From Rhizobacter sp. Root1238 (GTDB lineage: Bacteria; Pseudomonadota; Gammaproteobacteria; Burkholderiales; Burkholderiaceae_C), in assembly GCF_001425825.1 (NCBI RefSeq), contig NZ_LMDM01000003.1, positions 139,693 to 203,692 of the forward strand: a DNA stretch of 64,000 nucleotides, in the 5' to 3' direction. The first letter of the stretch is position 1, and each line of letters starts with the position of its first letter. The position numbers and the translations under genes were made by a program. Below are positions 60,791-64,000 of the stretch, one piece after another. A model generated the notes under the pieces. That model saw nothing but the letters and a program-made list of their open reading frames with translations, had not been told where the DNA came from and did not search any database.

Positions 60791-63553
60791 GTGAATGACT
60801 CCCTGAATCTCCCGAGATCCGTGGCACCCGCCGGCCTGTCGCTGGTGCTGGCCGGCCTGCTGCAAGGCTGCGTGACGACCGTGACGCCTGCCGTCCCGCC
60901 GGTCGTCGTCATTGCCCCGAACGGGGCCGCATCGGCGCCGGTCAGCGCCGCAGCGTCGGCGGCCGCCGCGTCGGCCGCAGCGGCTGCTTCCGCACCGGGC
61001 GCCACCGTGGTGCGGCTGGACCCGACGGCGCCGAAGCCGTTCGACGAGGTCATCAAGGGCGCGACCCGCCAGGACGGCTTCGTGCCGGTGTGGCGCAAGG
61101 ACGAGAAGACCTGGCTCGAGATCCCGGTCGAGCGCCTGGACCAGCCGTTCATGCTGTCGATCAACATCTCGAACTCGATCGGCGAGCGCGGGTTGTATGC
61201 CAGCCAGATGGGGCCGCAATGGCTGGCCAGCTTCCGCAAGATCGGCAGCAACCTGATCCAGCTGGTGGCGCTGAACAGCAACTACGTCGCGACGACGCCG
61301 GCGATGCGCGCCAGCGTCGAGCAGGCGTTCTCGAACAGCCTGCTGGGCGCGGCCGCCATCGTCAGCGCGCCGCACTCGCAGCGCAAGTCGGTGCTGGTCG
61401 ACGCCAACTTCCTGCTGTCGGACATGCCGGGCTATTCCACCGCGATCGAGACGGCGTTCCGCCTGCCGTACGCGCTGGACCGCGGCAACTCGTATTTCGA
61501 ACAGATCCGGGTGACGGACGACCTGACGACGCTGAACGCGCGCATGCACTACGCGACCGCGCGCATGCCGGCGCCGCCGCTGACGCCGAGCCCGGTGCCG
61601 ACGCCGCCGCCGCCGCAGACCACGCCGGACCCGCGCAGCATGTTCGTCGGCTACGTCTACAACTTCGCGAAGCTCGGCGAGCCGATGGCGCCGCGCAAGA
61701 CCGACCCGCGGCTCGGCCATTTCTTCGACGTGGTCACCGACCTGACCAGCGACACCAAGGCCAACCCGCGGCTGCACTACGTGACGCGCTGGCGGCTGGA
61801 GAAGCAGGATCCGCAGGCCGCGTTGTCCGAACCGAAGCAGCCGATCGTCTACTGGCTCGACAAGAACATCCCGGTGCAGTACCGCGGGGCGGTCGAGGCC
61901 GGCGTGCTGGAGTGGAACAAGGCCTTCGAGCGCATCGGCTTCAAGAACGCGATCGTCGCGAAGCAGCAGCCCGACGATGCCGACTGGGACAACATGGACG
62001 CGCGCCATGCGTCGATCCGCTGGTTCACCGGCGCCGACGTCGGCTTCGCGATCGGCCCGAGTCATTCCGACCCGCGCACCGGCGAGATCATCGATGCCGA
62101 CATCGGCATGAGCGACGTGTTCGGCCGCGGCGCGCGGCGCTTCCTGGTCGAGGACGTCGGCCGCGCGGCGCCTGTCTCTTCGTCCGGATTCGCATCGCCG
62201 GCCTTCGCCGCCTGGAGCAAGTTCGGCGGGGCCGACTATTGCAACTACGCGCAGGAGGCCGCCGCCGAGATGGACTTCGCGATGGACCTGCTGGAGGCAC
62301 GCGGCGAGATCGCGCCGGACGGCCCGGAGGCCGATGCCTTCGTGCAGTCGCGCATCAAGGACGTCGTGATGCACGAGGTCGGCCACACGCTGGGGCTGAA
62401 GCACAACTTCAAGGCCTCGACGGTGGTCAGCCGCACGCAGCTGCAGGACAAGGGCTTCACCGAGAGCAAGGGCATCTCGGGCTCGGTGATGGACTACAAC
62501 GCGTACAACCTGGCGCTGGCGGGCGAGCGCCAGGCGAGCCTGAACAACACGGCGCTCGGGCCGTACGACTACTGGGCGATCGAGTACGCCTACAAGCCGA
62601 TCGCGCCGGCCGACGAGACGGCGGAGCTGTCGCGCATCGCGTCGCGCAGCACCGATCCGCTGCTCGCGTATTCGGACGACGCCGAAGCCGGCGGCCAGCG
62701 CGGCAACGACGGCATCGACCCGCTGGTCAATCGCTTTGACCTGGGCGACGACCCGCTCGCGTACTACGAGAAGCGGCTGCAGTTGTCGCGCGAGCTGTGG
62801 CAGCGGGTGCAGGACCGCACGCCGCAGCCGGGCGACGAGGCCATTCGCCAGCGCCGCGTGCTGCTGAGCGGCTTCCAGCAGCTGAACCGCGCGGCCGACC
62901 TGGTCGGCAAGTACGTCGGCGGCATGAACACCGTGCGCGACCTGCCGGGCTCGACCAACCGGCCGGCCTATGCGCCGGTGGCGCCGGCCAAGCAGCGCGA
63001 TGCGCTGCAGTTCCTGGCCAAGGGGCTGTTCAATGCGGACAGCTTCCGCTTCAAGCCGCAGTTCCTGTCGAGCCTGTCGCCCGACTACAACGAATGGGAG
63101 CGTGGCGGCCCGGTGAGCATCCCGGCGGCGGTGCTGCAGGTGCAGGTCACCGCGCTCGACCGGCTGATGAGTGCGGGCACCGCGTCGCGGCTGCTCGACC
63201 TGCCGCTGTACGTCGGCGAGACGAACAAGCGCAGCATCATCTCGCTGGCCGAGGTGTACGGCACGCTGCAGGGCTCGGTGTGGAGCGAGCTGAAGACCGG
63301 CAGCGACATCGACCGGCTGCGCCGCAACCTGCAGCGCGAGCACCTGCGTCGCGTGCAGGCCTTGCTGATCCGCGGTGCCGGCACGCTGCCGCCGGATGCG
63401 CTGAGCCTGGTGCGGATGGAGGCGGTGGAGCTGCAAGGGCAGCTGCGCGGAGCGGTCAATGGGCCGAGGCTGTCGGTCGAGAGCCGGGCGCATCTGCAGG
63501 ACAGTCTGTCGACGCTGAACGAGGCCCTGAAGGCGTCGATGCTGCGGAGCTGA
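60791..63553 (+). CDS. Zinc-dependent metalloprotease lipoprotein (DUF4953/DUF5117 type)
   Basis: This 920-residue exported protein has a lipobox LLQGC (signal peptide about residues 1-27), then an Ala-rich disordered segment. A DUF5117-like domain follows (WLEIPVERLDQPFMLSINIS, GSNLIQLVALN), then a zincin domain with VVMHEVGHTLGLKHNFKAST, where three His are zinc ligands and the Glu is catalytic. A Met-turn-like SGSVMDYNAYN lies downstream. A long C-terminal domain covers about residues 640-920. Such proteins are presumed periplasmic or surface metalloproteases. The GTG start at 60791 directly precedes the signal peptide; earlier in-frame starts would read through a leader with no support. 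It is divergent from the YqiA-like gene. Confidence 0.9.
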   Translation: MNDSLNLPRSVAPAGLSLVLAGLLQGCVTTVTPAVPPVVVIAPNGAASAPVSAAASAAAASAAAAASAPGATVVRLDPTAPKPFDEVIKGATRQDGFVPVWRKDEKTWLEIPVERLDQPFMLSINISNSIGERGLYASQMGPQWLASFRKIGSNLIQLVALNSNYVATTPAMRASVEQAFSNSLLGAAAIVSAPHSQRKSVLVDANFLLSDMPGYSTAIETAFRLPYALDRGNSYFEQIRVTDDLTTLNARMHYATARMPAPPLTPSPVPTPPPPQTTPDPRSMFVGYVYNFAKLGEPMAPRKTDPRLGHFFDVVTDLTSDTKANPRLHYVTRWRLEKQDPQAALSEPKQPIVYWLDKNIPVQYRGAVEAGVLEWNKAFERIGFKNAIVAKQQPDDADWDNMDARHASIRWFTGADVGFAIGPSHSDPRTGEIIDADIGMSDVFGRGARRFLVEDVGRAAPVSSSGFASPAFAAWSKFGGADYCNYAQEAAAEMDFAMDLLEARGEIAPDGPEADAFVQSRIKDVVMHEVGHTLGLKHNFKASTVVSRTQLQDKGFTESKGISGSVMDYNAYNLALAGERQASLNNTALGPYDYWAIEYAYKPIAPADETAELSRIASRSTDPLLAYSDDAEAGGQRGNDGIDPLVNRFDLGDDPLAYYEKRLQLSRELWQRVQDRTPQPGDEAIRQRRVLLSGFQQLNRAADLVGKYVGGMNTVRDLPGSTNRPAYAPVAPAKQRDALQFLAKGLFNADSFRFKPQFLSSLSPDYNEWERGGPVSIPAAVLQVQVTALDRLMSAGTASRLLDLPLYVGETNKRSIISLAEVYGTLQGSVWSELKTGSDIDRLRRNLQREHLRRVQALLIRGAGTLPPDALSLVRMEAVELQGQLRGAVNGPRLSVESRAHLQDSLSTLNEALKASMLRS

Positions 63554-63580
63554 CGTTTCGTGCTTCGGTGTTTTGCGGAA

Positions 63581-63825
63581 GGCACGTGCGGGGAGGCTGT
63601 GGCGCGCCGTCGGGGGCGGTCCTCGGCCCCCTTGGGGGCCGAAGACTGCCCTCCGCTGACTGGCTTCATGGCCCGTCGCCGAAACTCCCTCCGCTCACTT
63701 CGTTCGCTGTGGTCAGACAGTCGGCGACAGTCAGATCACGAAGCGTGCTGCGCACGCGGGCCATGAAGCCAGCCAGCTCCGGCGCCCCCTCCTCATTGGC
63801 GCGCCACAGCCTCCCCGCACGCGCC
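63581..63825. repeat. Large nested inverted repeat element
   Basis: Outer arms of 28 nt (63581-63608 and 63798-63825; 27 of 28 match) enclose a 15-nt perfect pair (63661-63675 / 63757-63771), a shorter pair (63675-63682 / 63721-63728) and a hairpin TCGGCCCC-CTTG-GGGGCCGA (63623-63642). The whole could fold as a branched cruciform of about 245 bp. No coding role; possibly a mobile non-autonomous element. Confidence 0.8.
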
Positions 63826-63993
63826 TTCTGCCACCGCTCTGCCTTGGGGAGGTGACAAGCGAACAAGTGAAGGTTGATCCCCGGGTTCGGACCCGGGGCG
63901 CCATGCGTGTTTTGTGCGCATCGAGCCACCGCTTCGGCAAAGGCGCGGGCGGGGGGTGTGGGGAGCGCCAATCAGGACGGGGCGCCGGAGCTG
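63774..63993. repeat. Long-range inverted repeat near window end
   Basis: The 29-nt arm at 63774-63802 is the reverse complement of 63965-63993 with 27 of 29 matches. It starts inside the 63581-63825 element and extends 190 bp further, suggesting a composite or a second overlapping element that is cut by the window end. Confidence 0.75.
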
Positions 63994-64000
63994 TGCAGTT

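Larger units (their letters stand above)
63554..64000. other. Gene-free, palindrome-rich tail
   Basis: The last 447 bp contain no convincing gene. They hold nested inverted repeats: 63581-63608 with 63798-63825, 63661-63675 with 63757-63771, 63675-63682 with 63721-63728, a hairpin at 63623-63642, and a long-range pair 63774-63802 with 63965-63993. A TTCGG-loop hairpin occurs near 63880-63899. Short frames here, including one of 101 codons on the minus strand, are most simply explained by the repeats. The element may continue past the window end. Confidence 0.75.

Noticed and set aside
59960..63493. Very long minus-strand frame containing the esterase
   Set aside because: Only the last 195 codons (start 60547) are real; the rest is antisense to the metalloprotease.
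63666..63971. 101-codon minus-strand frame in the palindromic tail
   Set aside because: It coincides with inverted repeats and has no recognisable family; repeat structure explains it better.

Overview
This window is high-GC DNA from a proteobacterium. Gene content and order point to a betaproteobacterium of the order Burkholderiales, probably near the Leptothrix/Rubrivivax/Ideonella group. The signs are the run thiol oxidoreductase-aroQ-accB-accC-prmA-zinc ribbon protein, the run RNase II-TonB-like-aroE-mtgA, ftsY next to a tRNA-Met(CAU), nrdA-nrdB followed by an alanine/lysine-rich histone H1-like gene, and an Fnr-controlled cbb3 oxidase cluster. The taxonomic placement is inference. No phage, plasmid, IS element or CRISPR array is visible.

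Layout. (1) Positions 1-8.2 kb: a 5'-truncated Fnr-type regulator converges on a complete cbb3 oxidase cluster, transcribed leftward as ccoI-ccoS-ccoN-ccoO-ccoQ-ccoP-ccoG-ccoH-like-small membrane protein. A perfect Fnr box lies upstream of ccoI. (2) 8.2-11.2 kb: a PepSY membrane protein, a DUF2946 protein, an orphan XRE regulator and a phosphoribosyltransferase. (3) 11.2-16.6 kb: a polysaccharide island with a GH16 lipoprotein, a LacI regulator and a GH2 lipoprotein carrying AbfB-type modules, with palindromic operator candidates. (4) 16.6-23.2 kb: a CDP-alcohol phosphatidyltransferase, a LysR/SDR divergent pair, panE, a Nudix hydrolase, a MuiA-like protein and two small unknown genes. (5) 23.3-30.6 kb: a Fur-box-preceded TonB siderophore receptor with a PepSY partner, a ricin-lectin/SGNH lipoprotein behind a LacI-type operator, a pirin and a small unknown gene. 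(6) 30.8-33.5 kb: a LytS/LytTR two-component pair with a GIN-domain protein, then tRNA-Met. (7) 33.6-42.3 kb: ftsY, a DUF2726 protein, ffh, a CcsA-like membrane protein, a PP0621-like protein, pilS, pilR and ampD. (8) 42.3-48.4 kb: class Ia ribonucleotide reductase nrdA and nrdB with tandem NrdR boxes, then a histone H1-like gene and a small coiled-coil membrane protein. (9) 48.5-60.5 kb, all leftward: PfkB kinase, DUF3426 protein, prmA, accC, accB, aroQ, TlpA-like protein and an unknown gene; a palindromic repeat region; then mtgA, aroE, a TonB-like protein, RNase II and a YqiA-like esterase. (10) 60.8-64 kb: a zinc metalloprotease lipoprotein and a palindrome-rich gene-free tail cut by the window end.

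Most genes are conserved core or family-level accessory functions. The least explained material is non-coding. One is a pair of inverted, structure-conserving palindromic repeats at 55.07-55.36 kb. The other is a nested set of long inverted repeats at 63.58-63.99 kb. The operators around the scattered glycan genes come next. They suggest LacI-type control of polysaccharide use, although the operator types differ. I found no clear candidate for a wholly new multi-gene system.
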